Of a DNA stretch of 58,014 bases, positions 7,075-15,878 are shown piece after piece. Location of the stretch: assembly GCA_035873375.1 (NCBI GenBank), contig JAYWMQ010000012.1, positions 1 through 58,014 on the forward strand. Reading direction: 5' to 3'. Origin of the DNA: Nitrospirota bacterium. GTDB taxonomy: Bacteria; Nitrospirota; Thermodesulfovibrionia; Thermodesulfovibrionales; JdFR-85. Position 1 is the first letter of the stretch. Each line of letters opens with the position of its first letter. Below the pieces are notes generated by a model. The model made no database searches, was not told the origin of the DNA, and was given only the letters and a program-made list of their open reading frames with translations. Both the position numbers and the translations under genes were made by a program.

Positions 7075-8256
7075 ATGTTTGACCTGGTCCGTTTGGCAAT
7101 GGCATTTGCGCTCATCCTCTTTCTGCTCAGGCGGAAGTGGAACGTTGGATATGTGTTGCTGACAGGTTCAGGTGCACTTGCCGTGCTCTATCTCATGAAT
7201 CCGTCAAGCCTGTTTCTGGTTGTTAAAAATGCACTCACTGCAGGCATTACAATAAGGCTCCTTATTGCCCTCACCTTTATCAGGATTTTTGAGTTTATCC
7301 TCAGGGATAAGGCCATCCTTGCAAAGATGATGGAGTCGATGAAGGGACTTTTCCGCAACAAGAAGGCAGTGGTCATATCCATGCCGCTTCTGATCGGGAT
7401 GCTCCCGTCTGTCGGCGGGGCATATTTTTCTGCGCCCATGGTGGATGAGGCAACTAAGGACCTCTCCATTACCCCGGAAGAAAAGGCCTTTGCCAACTAC
7501 TGGTTCAGACACCCATGGGAGTTTATACTGCCGCTTTATCCGGGAATCATACTTGCCTCTGTCCTGACCTCCATTGAGGTGAGGACCTTTATAATGCTCA
7601 ACCTCTCCTATGCAATAACGATGTTCCTGATCGGCCTATGGGGACTCAGGGGGATAACAGGTAGTTATGAAGTGCTGAAAAATGTTTCCCGTAAAGGGCT
7701 CTGGAGCTTTCTGCCGATTGTAATCCTCCTCGGGCTCGTGATAATATGGCACATGGAGCTCCATGTAGCCCTTGTAATCCTGGTCTTGATCTTAATGATT
7801 TATTTCAGGTATTCACCAAAAAAAGCGGTTGAGGCATTCAGGTATGGTTTTTCGAGGGATGTTGTGGTGCTTATTATCGGGGTGATGTTCTTTAAGGAAG
7901 CGCTTGAGGTATCCGGTGCCGTGGGCAATATCAGCAGTTTTTTTCATGACAATAATATTCCCATGATGCCCATACTCTTCCTCCTGCCGTTTCTGACAGG
8001 TGTGCTGACAGGGGTTACAGTCGGATTTGTAGGCAGCACGTTTCCCTTGATAATGAGCCTGACTGGCAGTGATCCCCATGCCTTCACCCTTGCCTTTGCC
8101 TCCGGGTTTGCCGGGGTACTGCTTTCGCCTGTGCATGTATGTCTTATTCTTACAAAGGAGTATTTTAAGGCTGATATGTGGGGTATCTATAAAAAGACCC
8201 TGCCTGCAGCCGGTGCGGTGATGATAGTGGCTGTACTGGAGTTTTTAGTTATATAA
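7075..8256 (+). CDS. DUF401-type integral membrane protein, putative transporter
   Basis: The 393-residue product is almost wholly hydrophobic, with about ten membrane segments in two halves. The sequence (SVGGAYFSAPMVDEA near residue 120-134, NYWFRHPWEFILPLYPGIILAS near 140-162, and FLTGVLTGVTVGFVGSTFP near 303-321) is what I recall of the DUF401 family, which belongs to the ion-transporter-like membrane proteins and has no proven substrate. The gene seems leaderless and is bracketed on both sides by a ~230-bp inverted repeat whose right arm begins at the stop codon. An ArsB/GntP-like transporter of another family is the alternative reading. Confidence 0.7.
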   Translation: MFDLVRLAMAFALILFLLRRKWNVGYVLLTGSGALAVLYLMNPSSLFLVVKNALTAGITIRLLIALTFIRIFEFILRDKAILAKMMESMKGLFRNKKAVVISMPLLIGMLPSVGGAYFSAPMVDEATKDLSITPEEKAFANYWFRHPWEFILPLYPGIILASVLTSIEVRTFIMLNLSYAITMFLIGLWGLRGITGSYEVLKNVSRKGLWSFLPIVILLGLVIIWHMELHVALVILVLILMIYFRYSPKKAVEAFRYGFSRDVVVLIIGVMFFKEALEVSGAVGNISSFFHDNNIPMMPILFLLPFLTGVLTGVTVGFVGSTFPLIMSLTGSDPHAFTLAFASGFAGVLLSPVHVCLILTKEYFKADMWGIYKKTLPAAGAVMIVAVLEFLVI

Positions 8257-8482
8257 TAAACCGTCAAATAAATACAGAGTTTTTTAGCTGGTTAAAAATT
8301 TGTTGCACAAACAGAAAAAAAACGATATATGTCATTCTGAATTTATTTCAGAATCTCTAAAAATCAATGACTTATGAGACCCTGAAACAAGTTCAGGGTG
8401 ACAAAACAAGAGTTTACACAACAAGTTCTTAAGTGGTTGATTTTGACGAATATGTCTCTCTGAATAATTGCCGGGTTAATAT
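8254..8482 (-). repeat. Right arm of ~230-bp inverted repeat around the DUF401-like gene
   Basis: This is the reverse-complement partner of the arm at 6651-6880. It starts at the TAA of the DUF401-like gene and ends 5 bases before the ATG of the solute-binding protein gene, so it supplies the whole spacer between the two. It contains the same two nested palindromes; these could act as transcription terminators for the upstream gene. Confidence 0.9.
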
Positions 8483-8487
8483 CGAAT

Positions 8488-10119
8488 ATGCATAGAACGA
8501 GATTATTTATAACTGTATTAACATGTATTGCTGCCGCTCTCCTGTGGCTGACTGTGGTATTTGCTGCTGAGACAACCGGAGGGGAAGTGCCATCCTATGG
8601 AGACGCCCTTGTTGTGGGCTCTATCGGGGAGCCGAGCATACTTATTCCCATGCTTGCCGGTGACAGTGCCTCTCATGAGATTGCCGGCCTTATATTCAAC
8701 GGCCTGGTAAAATATGACACGGACCTTACAATAATAGGTGACCTTGCAGAGTCCTGGAAGATATCCGATGACGGCCTGACCATCACGTTTTACCTCAGGA
8801 AGGGTGTGAAGTGGGCTGACGGAGTGGAGTTTACTGCCGATGATGTGATGTTCGGCTACAGGACCATCATTGACGAAAAGACGCCGACGGCCTACAAGGA
8901 GGATTTCCTTCAGGTCAGGAAGGCCGAGGTCCTGGACAGGTATACCTTCAGGGTCACTTACGGAGAGCGCTTTGCACCTGCGCTCAGTACGTGGGGAAAC
9001 CTCCCTGTACTGCCACGGCATCTCCTTGAAGGAAAAGATATAACAAAGACAGCTTTTGGAAGAAACCCTGTTGGCCTGGGGCCCTTTAAACTGCAGCGAT
9101 GGGATTCGGGACAGAAACTCGTGCTTGCAGCGAACAAGGATTATTTTGAGGGAAGACCCTACCTCGATTACTACATATACAGGATAATCCCTGACCAGGC
9201 AACGATGTTTATGGAGCTCAGGGCCGGAGGGGTCGACCTGATGAGCCTTACACCCATACAGTACAGAAAACAGACTGATACCCCGTTTTACAGGAAAAAC
9301 TTTCAGAAATTCCGTTATCCTGTCTTTGCCTATACATACCTTGGATTTAATCTCAAACACCCCTTTTTCAGGGATATCAACGTGAGGAGGGCACTTGCCT
9401 ATGCCATAGATAAGGAAGAGATTATCGATGTGGTGCTTTTCGGCCTCGGCTCTGTGGCAACAGGCCCCTATGTCCCTGAGACCTGGCCATACAATCCTGC
9501 AGTCAGGAGGTATGAATATAACCCTGAGAAGGCAAAAGCAATACTCAGGGAGGCCGGCTGGGAGGACACGGATGGTGACGGCATCCTTGATAAGGACGGC
9601 ACCCCTTTTGAATTTACAATCCTGACAAATATGGGCAACAGCCTCAGGGAGCGGACTGCAACCATTATCCAGTGGAGGCTTAAGCAGATCGGTGTCAAGG
9701 TGAACATAAGGATACTCGAGTGGAGCACTTTTATTAATGAGTTTATTGACAAGAGGAGTTTTGAGGCAGTAATACTCGGCTGGTCGATAGGCCTTGACCC
9801 TGACCAATATGATATCTGGCATTCAAGCAAGACGGGTGAGAAGGAGTTTAATTTTGTATCTTATAAAAACAAAGAGGTGGACAGGCTGTTGGAGGAGGGG
9901 AGGAGGACTTTTGATATTGAGAAGAGGAAGAGGGCCTACTACAAGATACAGGAGATACTTGCAGAAGAGGTCCCCTATATCTTTCTCTACGTGCCTGACG
10001 CACTTCCGATAGTACATAAGAGGTTCAGGGGGATAAAACCTTCACCCATAGGCATATCCTACAACCTTCCAGAATGGTATGTGCCGAAGAAACTTCAGAG
10101 GCACCATTTGATACCATAA
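8488..10119 (+). CDS. Peptide/nickel-type ABC transporter substrate-binding protein (SBP family 5)
   Basis: The 543-residue protein has a signal peptide (about 1-28, cut after VVFA) and the family 5 solute-binding layout: GDLAESWKISDDGLTITFYL (about 86-105), the RKGVKWADG and ADDVMFGY motifs, and the NVRRALAYAIDKEEI helix near 305-320. It would bind a peptide or similar ligand in the periplasm and deliver it to an ABC permease. No permease or ATPase gene is adjacent, so it is an orphan binding protein. A DTDGDGILDKDG stretch near 361-372 looks like a calcium-binding loop. The ATG at 8488 lacks a Shine-Dalgarno sequence. Confidence 0.88.
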   Translation: MHRTRLFITVLTCIAAALLWLTVVFAAETTGGEVPSYGDALVVGSIGEPSILIPMLAGDSASHEIAGLIFNGLVKYDTDLTIIGDLAESWKISDDGLTITFYLRKGVKWADGVEFTADDVMFGYRTIIDEKTPTAYKEDFLQVRKAEVLDRYTFRVTYGERFAPALSTWGNLPVLPRHLLEGKDITKTAFGRNPVGLGPFKLQRWDSGQKLVLAANKDYFEGRPYLDYYIYRIIPDQATMFMELRAGGVDLMSLTPIQYRKQTDTPFYRKNFQKFRYPVFAYTYLGFNLKHPFFRDINVRRALAYAIDKEEIIDVVLFGLGSVATGPYVPETWPYNPAVRRYEYNPEKAKAILREAGWEDTDGDGILDKDGTPFEFTILTNMGNSLRERTATIIQWRLKQIGVKVNIRILEWSTFINEFIDKRSFEAVILGWSIGLDPDQYDIWHSSKTGEKEFNFVSYKNKEVDRLLEEGRRTFDIEKRKRAYYKIQEILAEEVPYIFLYVPDALPIVHKRFRGIKPSPIGISYNLPEWYVPKKLQRHHLIP

Positions 10120-10120
10120 A

Positions 10121-10260
10121 TAGAGTCTGTGTACAAAGTCAGTCTCTCTATCTGTCATTCCGGCAGTTTTTAAGCCGGAATCCAGTGTTTTCAATGCTTT
10201 CCGGATGCCCCGAACGTTTTCGGGGCATGACGACAAAAAGACATTTATACACAGACTCTA
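10121..10260. repeat. 140-bp palindromic (MITE-like) element between convergent genes
   Basis: The element begins TAGAGTCTGTGTACAAA and ends with its near-perfect inverse TTTATACACAGACTCTA. Inside are two further hairpins: ATTCCGGC/GCCGGAAT (10157-10164 with 10074+100 offset, i.e. 10174-10181) and ATGCCCCGA/TCGGGGCAT (10205-10213 with 10220-10228). It fills the gap between two convergent genes exactly, and its right end supplies the TAG stop of the DUF296 gene. It probably works as a bidirectional terminator. Confidence 0.8.
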
Positions 10261-10698
10261 ATTGACAAAACCGAGCAATGAAAGCCCTGTCTCCGCATCC
10301 GGGATCCTCCTGGCGTCGATCCCGTTCAGCTCAAATATAACGACTTCAAGGATCAGAAATACCTCCGAGTCTCTCCTGAGGCAGCCGGATTTAACGGTGT
10401 CTTTTTTGGCATATGCCCCATGGAAGTGTATCCTGGGTTTTTCTTCATCCCAAAAGATGGTCCCGAATCCAAAGGCCTCGTGACTTTCCCTGAGCTCTCT
10501 CCATACCGGTTTTGGCGGCATCTTCTCCTCTTCAGGACCAACAACAAAACCGCCTTTCTTAAGCCCTCCCACAATCTGGAAAACTGCTGATCTGATATCC
10601 TCTTTTTTGGCGACTTCTGTCAGGCCGTTAAGAAGGTCCTCTCCGTCGGTAAAACGTATAACTATTACCCTGCCGATACTTCCAACCCTGTATTCCAT
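10258..10698 (-). CDS. PPC-domain (DUF296) protein
   Basis: From ATG 10698, which has AGAGGAG in front (the frame extends to a GTG at 10719), the product is 146 residues. The pattern of a strand-rich core with RVIVIRFTDGEDLLNGL at the start, GFGTIFWDEEKPRIHFHGAY in the middle and a C-terminal VVIFELNGIDARR strand matches the PPC/DUF296 fold. Plant members carry AT-hook DNA-binding regions; bacterial members are stand-alone trimers of unclear function. The histidines of HFHG are conserved in the family and may bind metal. The stop codon lies within the palindromic element downstream. Confidence 0.75.
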   Translation of the reverse strand: MEYRVGSIGRVIVIRFTDGEDLLNGLTEVAKKEDIRSAVFQIVGGLKKGGFVVGPEEEKMPPKPVWRELRESHEAFGFGTIFWDEEKPRIHFHGAYAKKDTVKSGCLRRDSEVFLILEVVIFELNGIDARRIPDAETGLSLLGFVN

Positions 10699-10735
10699 CG
10701 TTTTCTCCTCTCTAAACACCCTTATTGCGGGTTAT

Positions 10736-13384
10736 TCAACTCTCTTCAAAAAGTACTTCATGCAATACCTGGCTGAGTTGCTGCAGTCTATAGGGTTTTG
10801 CCACAACACCATAAAAACCGTACTTCTTGTAGTCAGCCATTATCGGGTCATTGGAATAACCACTTGAAACAATTGCCTTAACCTCAGGGCATATCTCAAG
10901 CAGTCTCTTGATGGCTTCTTTTCCTCCCATGTCACCTGGAACGGTCAGGTCCATTATGACTGCATCAAAGGGATATCCGGATTCCTTTGCTTTTTTGCAA
11001 ACATCGAGCATCTCGGTGCCGTTTGCTGTAAACTCGACTTCATATCCGACAAGGCTCAGCATTTTACCTGCCACATCTCTCACGATCGCTTCGTCATCCA
11101 TTATGAGAATCTTCCCGCTTCCGGTAAGGGGTTTTTCATTCGACTCCGTCCCTGCCGGACTCTGTTTCAAGGAAGCAGGAAGATAGATGTGGAAGGTTGT
11201 TCCGGCCCCTGGCTCAGATTCCACGGTGATATATCCATCGTGTTTTTTTATAATGGAATAGGTAGTTGCAAGTCCAAGACCGCTTCCCTTCTCCTTAGTG
11301 GTAAAGTAAGGGTCAAATATCTTTTGAATGTGTTTTTTGAGGATGCCGGTGCCCTGGTCTTTTATCGATAATTTTATAAAATTCCCCTTCTTCAGAGGCA
11401 GTAAGTCTTCTGGTCTGACGGTTATATTTTCAGCACTCACCTCAACAGTTCCGCCCTCCGGCATGGCTTGCTGCGCATTAATGATGAGATTGTCGATTAC
11501 CTGACTGAACTGTGCTTCATCTATCTCAACCGGCCGGAGGTCTTCTGCAATGGAGACCTTGCAAATAACATTAGACCCCCTTAATGCAAAACATACTGAA
11601 TCTTTTATTATCTCTACCACCGAAGCTGTTTTCTTTACAACCTCTCCACCCTTGGCAAAGGTCAGCAACTGTCTGGTCAGGCCCCTGGCCCGCAAAGATG
11701 CCTTTTCAGCCTCAGTCAATCTTTCGAATATTTTGTCTTCTGGTTTTATATAGGTTTTTGCAATGGAAATATTGCCCAGAATTGCAGTCAACAAGTTGTT
11801 GAAATCATGGGCGATACCTCCGGCAAGTACACCTAATGATTCGAGTTTCTGTGTTTTTAAAATCTCTTCTTCCATCTTCTGTTTTTCTGTAATATCGCGG
11901 AGCACAAGAACCACACCGATAACTTCACCCTTCCTGTCACAGATGGGCGCAGCGCTGTCCGCTATAATCCGCTCTGTGCCGTCTCTGGCTTTAAGGACTG
12001 TATTGTCTGCAAAACCAACGATACTTCGGGTTTTCAGTACCTTCACTGCGGGGTTCTCTACGGGTTCTCTGGTCTTTTCATTGATTATGTGGAAGACCTC
12101 GGTCAGTGGTCTTTTAACGGCATATTTCTGTGTCCAGCCTGTGAGCTCTTCGGCTATCTTGTTTATCAGAACAATATTTCCGTCTGTGTCGGTAGTTATG
12201 ACGCCATCGCCAATTGACTGCAGGGTTACGGCAAGGCGTTCTTTTTCAGCAGCAATTGCTTCTTCTGCACGGGAGCGCTCAATTGCTGTAGCGAGTACGT
12301 TGGACACAGCCTGGAGGAAGTGAATATCATCTTTAGTGAATTTGCGAAAACTGGTTGTATGTGCACCGAGGATGCCAAAAGGCCGCTCCTTTCCATGAAT
12401 GATAACGCTTATGCCGCTGACTACACCGTGGTCAGTGAGCAACTGTGGCCCTCTGAACCGGCTTTCGGTCCTGAGGTCTTCAACAACGACCGGCTTGCTG
12501 GAGACAAGGGTATATCCAGCCTGTGAGTCTCTCTCTGTTCCCACTGTTGTATGGCCTGTAAGCCCTTCTTTCCAGCCCACACCAGCCCGTAACAGGAATT
12601 CGTTGCCATCCGGAAGGAGCTCCAGTACCTTGCAATACTCCACATCGAGGGTCCGGGCAACAAAGGAAACGGATTCTTCCATCAGTGTGGAAGGCCCTAT
12701 GCCGGAAAGTGCGCGCTGACCCAGTTCAGCCACGACTGCCTGCTGGTTTGCACGGACTTTGAGTTTTTCCCTTGTCCGTTCACGCTCGGTGACATCATTT
12801 GATGTTAATACAAATCCTGCAAGTTCGCCTTTTTCGTCCAGTATGCCGGAGACTCTTGATTCAAGTATCCTGATGCCGTTTTCCGTTTTCTGTTTCAGTG
12901 TATATCTGTATTCACCTTCTTTTCTGACCATTTCCATGGCATGACCAAAATAGGATGAATCTACCTTTTCTCTTGTATGCATCTCCATGACAGTCCGCCC
13001 AATGACCTCATCTGCCTTGTAACCAAAGAACTTTTCAGCCACTGGATTATAGTATACGATACGAAAGTCGAGATCTGTGGCAGCCATGGCCATGTCTGTA
13101 AACGAGCGCATTATGTTGTCAAAATAAACTTTTTTCTTTGTCAGTGCCCTTTCTGTCTCCCGAAGGTGTTTGACAAGAAAGACAACAATGGCCGCAACGA
13201 TTAGAGAAAGTACAAGAGCATCAATAGCGCCTGTCATGAGTAGACTGAGACGAAGTTCTCTGTATATTATCAGACCCGTAATGACATTTGTTAGCGCTGT
13301 CAGTATTTCTGTCAGAAGCATTGATATCCAGACAATATGCCACAGGCTTACGGTCTTAAGCTTATGAATGATTTGTGGTATCAT
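10736..13384 (-). CDS. Membrane hybrid histidine kinase (PAS-GAF-PAS-HisKA-HATPase-REC)
   Basis: The 882-residue protein begins with two membrane segments (about 13-40 and 48-72) with almost no periplasmic loop, then a PAS domain (about 85-200), a GAF domain (about 215-370), a second PAS domain (about 385-500), the HisKA dimerisation helix with phospho-acceptor His526 in GGIAHDFNNLLT, and the ATPase domain with N box DNLIINAQQA and GSGLGLATTYSI. A receiver follows (about 757-880) with acceptor Asp812 and Lys863. The short sensor region suggests a cytosolic or membrane-state signal read through PAS/GAF. No cognate output regulator is adjacent; the next gene upstream is the HDOD protein. Confidence 0.92.
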   Translation of the reverse strand: MIPQIIHKLKTVSLWHIVWISMLLTEILTALTNVITGLIIYRELRLSLLMTGAIDALVLSLIVAAIVVFLVKHLRETERALTKKKVYFDNIMRSFTDMAMAATDLDFRIVYYNPVAEKFFGYKADEVIGRTVMEMHTREKVDSSYFGHAMEMVRKEGEYRYTLKQKTENGIRILESRVSGILDEKGELAGFVLTSNDVTERERTREKLKVRANQQAVVAELGQRALSGIGPSTLMEESVSFVARTLDVEYCKVLELLPDGNEFLLRAGVGWKEGLTGHTTVGTERDSQAGYTLVSSKPVVVEDLRTESRFRGPQLLTDHGVVSGISVIIHGKERPFGILGAHTTSFRKFTKDDIHFLQAVSNVLATAIERSRAEEAIAAEKERLAVTLQSIGDGVITTDTDGNIVLINKIAEELTGWTQKYAVKRPLTEVFHIINEKTREPVENPAVKVLKTRSIVGFADNTVLKARDGTERIIADSAAPICDRKGEVIGVVLVLRDITEKQKMEEEILKTQKLESLGVLAGGIAHDFNNLLTAILGNISIAKTYIKPEDKIFERLTEAEKASLRARGLTRQLLTFAKGGEVVKKTASVVEIIKDSVCFALRGSNVICKVSIAEDLRPVEIDEAQFSQVIDNLIINAQQAMPEGGTVEVSAENITVRPEDLLPLKKGNFIKLSIKDQGTGILKKHIQKIFDPYFTTKEKGSGLGLATTYSIIKKHDGYITVESEPGAGTTFHIYLPASLKQSPAGTESNEKPLTGSGKILIMDDEAIVRDVAGKMLSLVGYEVEFTANGTEMLDVCKKAKESGYPFDAVIMDLTVPGDMGGKEAIKRLLEICPEVKAIVSSGYSNDPIMADYKKYGFYGVVAKPYRLQQLSQVLHEVLFEES

Positions 13385-13592
13385 GGATCAAGGTTTTGTA
13401 GTTGTGACTGTAACATATCGATTGGACCTGCAATAATTCTAACATGATTTGTCGATACTTGAGTATATAAAAATAAGGGTAATACCCAAAGCCGGCTATA
13501 AAAAGCCTCAAGCAAGTGAAGGAAGAGTCTGTTATATTGCTTTCAACAACCATTTATCACTGGATTCGGGTAATAAATCCAAGGGGTTGGTA

Positions 13593-14408
13593 TCATAGAG
13601 TAAAGAGTTCCTGCATTGTGGCGGCTTCTTCTCCGGCCTTTTCCCTGACTTTTTTTATCTTGCCTTCGTCAAGTGAAAGCTCCAGAACAATGGCGTCGTG
13701 TTCTTCAGTCCATATGCCATCGTCTTCGATTTTAGGGAAGAAGCTCCTTGATAGTGCCTCAGCAAGAGATATGACAGATGAGGTCTCCCTGTAGTTAGCA
13801 CACATTGAGGGCTTGTGGTGGTATCTGACCGAGCATACAATCTCCTCAGGCAGCAGGGCATTTTCGAGAAAATTTCCTGCTGCTGCTGGATGGTCAATCC
13901 CGAAGACCTCTCTTTCCTTCAGGGAGATATTATCTGAAGACAGCATTGATATATATTTTTCTCTGTGCAGAGTTAGAAAAATAACCCTTCCGATATCGTG
14001 GAGCAGTCCTGAGACAAAACAGATTCCCCGTTCAATATTGCATACATGGTCGGAAATATTTGCAGCTATTATGCCGACCTCGTAAGAGTGTTGCCAGAGT
14101 TTTCCAAGCCTTTCACGTTCGTTTCTGCCTAAAAATTTAAAGACAGAGGTTCCAAGGCAGATTCCTTTTACAAGATCATACCCCAGGAACATAATCGCCT
14201 GTTCAAGGGAGTTGACCTTGCCGGCATGACCAAAATAGGGAGAGTTTGCCACCCTGAGGATCTTTTCCGTCAGGGTTTGGTCATGTTTTATGACATTTGC
14301 AATATCAACAAAGGTAGATTGCTCATCCTGAAGTACCTCAAAAAGACGCCTGAGGATTACGGGAAGGGTCGGCAGGTCTGTTAGACTGGTAATATTCATA
14401 CTCGTCAT
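13593..14408 (-). CDS. HDOD-domain signalling protein
   Basis: The 271-residue product is a single HDOD domain: TDLPTLPVILRRLFEVLQDE at the N-terminus, ANVIKHDQTLTEKILRVANS near 40-59, and GLLHDIGRVIFL plus EREVFGIDHPAAAGNFL in the HD-like part. HDOD proteins are non-enzymatic relatives of HD phosphohydrolases that link signalling, motility and c-di-GMP control. It is followed by the hybrid kinase gene and preceded by the orphan receiver gene, whose sigma-28-type promoter could also drive it (133-base gap). The ATG at 14408 has no clear ribosome binding site; ATG 14399 is an alternative. Confidence 0.85.
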   Translation of the reverse strand: MTSMNITSLTDLPTLPVILRRLFEVLQDEQSTFVDIANVIKHDQTLTEKILRVANSPYFGHAGKVNSLEQAIMFLGYDLVKGICLGTSVFKFLGRNERERLGKLWQHSYEVGIIAANISDHVCNIERGICFVSGLLHDIGRVIFLTLHREKYISMLSSDNISLKEREVFGIDHPAAAGNFLENALLPEEIVCSVRYHHKPSMCANYRETSSVISLAEALSRSFFPKIEDDGIWTEEHDAIVLELSLDEGKIKKVREKAGEEAATMQELFTL

Positions 14409-14541
14409 TATTATTAGTTGCTGAGCAGGCTTTCAGGATTCAAGGGAATTAAGAATTAACCTCTGAATACTGATACGTAATACCTTATCGTCCAAAAGAA
14501 AAAAAACTTTAGTCGCTGTAAAGCAGCAGAGCCTTGGAATT

Positions 14542-14991
14542 TTACGCTTCTTTTGAGGAGAGTTTTTTAATTACCTGTTTTGAGATTGAAGGTGAAAAAT
14601 AGAGACCACCCTTTAATATAGCAACGATAGCTTCTCTTAGTTCCGAGAAAGGAGTTGGTTTCATAATAACCCCGGATGCACCCCTTCTTATGGCATCGGC
14701 TATTCTGTTAACGTCCATAATCCCTGTAAGGATGATTATCTTGGAGCTGGGAACCAGAGGTCTGAGTTCCTTGATAACGTCTGCTCCGTGCATTAAAGGG
14801 AGGTTCATGTCAAGGATGATGACATGCGGGGACTTTTCTTTTATTACCTTTATTGCATCAACACCGTTTTCCGCCTCACCGATAACCCTGTAACCTTCAA
14901 CTGAGTTGAAGAGGTCTTTCAGTCCATTCCTGACAATGGCATGATCTTCTATAATAAAGACTTTAATCATATAAGACATTATATCACACAT
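14542..14991 (-). CDS. Orphan response regulator receiver (CheY/PilH-like, no output domain)
   Basis: The receiver runs from IKVFIIEDHAIVRNG to about residue 130, with acceptor Asp61 in VIILDMNLPLM and Lys near 108 in IMKPTPF; a short tail of about 20 residues follows without a DNA-binding domain. I place the start at ATG 14991 because GGAGG lies 8 bases in front; internal ATGs at 14979 and 14970 lack such a site. It sits after fliA with its own sigma-28-type promoter, which suggests a role in chemotaxis or motility signalling. Confidence 0.85.
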   Translation of the reverse strand: MCDIMSYMIKVFIIEDHAIVRNGLKDLFNSVEGYRVIGEAENGVDAIKVIKEKSPHVIILDMNLPLMHGADVIKELRPLVPSSKIIILTGIMDVNRIADAIRRGASGVIMKPTPFSELREAIVAILKGGLYFSPSISKQVIKKLSSKEA

Positions 14992-15103
14992 CTGTATATA
15001 CCTCCAGCTCCGGTTTTGGGGTTTATTGTTTGAAGCAGGCCGGGTTTGGGATAAGGTCATTCATAAGCTTGGATATTTAGGGTCAAACTTGCCTTTATTC
15101 ATC

Positions 15104-15131
15104 TTATCGGCCATATTTAATGAAAACTTTA
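15104..15131 (-). promoter_or_regulatory. Sigma-28 (FliA)-type promoter overlapping the fliA stop codon
   Basis: On the minus strand, TAAAGTTT (15131-15124) is followed after 12 bases by GCCGATAA (15111-15104). This matches the FliA consensus TAAAGTTT-N11-GCCGATAA except for one extra spacer base. Its first three bases are the TAA stop codon of fliA. The first gene downstream is the orphan receiver at 14991, leaving a leader of about 105 bases. Confidence 0.75.
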
Positions 15132-15878
15132 ATCACCGGTTATTTTTTCAATATAGGCCTTCATCCGTATAAGGGCCTGACTGTGGAGTTGGGACACCCT
15201 TGATTCAGAGATGCTCAGTACCTTTCCGATCTCTTTAAAGGTAATCTCCTCCCAGTAATAGAGTGAGAGGATGATCTTTTCGCGTTCCGGCAACCTGTCC
15301 ATGGCCTTCACCAGATGGTCTTTGAAATCAGACTTCTCAAGGAGTGTGAGAGGATCATCTGCGTTTTTGTCCTGGATATGTTCATATATATTGTAGTCAC
15401 CGTCCCCGCCTTGTCCGACCCTGTATTCGATATCTTCAAGACTTATTGTAACCGACCCGTTTGCATCCTGAAGCAGCTTGAAGAGTTCATCGGGGGCTAT
15501 TCCAAGTTCCTCTGCAACCTCTTCTTCGGAAGGCGGACGGTCAAGTTTCTGTTCCAGACGGCGGTATGCTGATTTTAGGTCGTTTATCTTTTTCTGGAGC
15601 TGTTTTGGTGCCCATTCAGCAGACCTAAGTTCATCAAGCATTGCCCCTTTTATCCTGTATTCAGCATAGGTCTTTATATTTGTGTGTCTTGACGGGTCGT
15701 ACCTTTCAATTGCATCAAGCAGTCCTATCACGCCTACACTCAGGAGATCATCAATTGTAAGTTGTGGTGACAGTCTCCATGCAAGCCTGTAAGCAGTATA
15801 TTTTATGTACGGAAGCATGTCCTTCAGGACTGCCTCTTTTTCTTCCTCTGTAGTGATGGCCCTATATCCCTGTATCAT
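15129..15878 (-). CDS. fliA: Flagellar sigma factor FliA (sigma-28)
   Basis: FliA directs RNA polymerase to late flagellar promoters. The 249-residue product has region 2 (LTIDDLLSVGVIGLLDAIERYD and TYAEYRIKGAMLDELR), a FliA/WhiG-type region 3 (WAPKQLQKKINDLKSAYRRL), and region 4 with the ITFKEIGKVLSISESRVSQL helix-turn-helix. I chose ATG 15878 because it gives the family's N-terminal length and overlaps flhG by 17 bases; the frame could start at 15941. It is the last gene of the long flagellar operon. A match to its own consensus promoter overlaps its stop codon, and other matches precede flagellin and the motor operon. Confidence 0.93.
   Translation of the reverse strand: MIQGYRAITTEEEKEAVLKDMLPYIKYTAYRLAWRLSPQLTIDDLLSVGVIGLLDAIERYDPSRHTNIKTYAEYRIKGAMLDELRSAEWAPKQLQKKINDLKSAYRRLEQKLDRPPSEEEVAEELGIAPDELFKLLQDANGSVTISLEDIEYRVGQGGDGDYNIYEHIQDKNADDPLTLLEKSDFKDHLVKAMDRLPEREKIILSLYYWEEITFKEIGKVLSISESRVSQLHSQALIRMKAYIEKITGD

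Noticed and set aside
6651-8482. Composite transposon reading of the inverted-repeat pair
   Set aside because: Neither arm encodes a transposase and no target-site duplication could be identified at the outer ends, so it is reported only as an inverted repeat.
8518-9822. Long minus-strand frame of 434 codons
   Set aside because: It is the antisense shadow of the solute-binding protein gene, which has a signal peptide and family motifs; the antisense frame shows no domain and no ribosome binding site.
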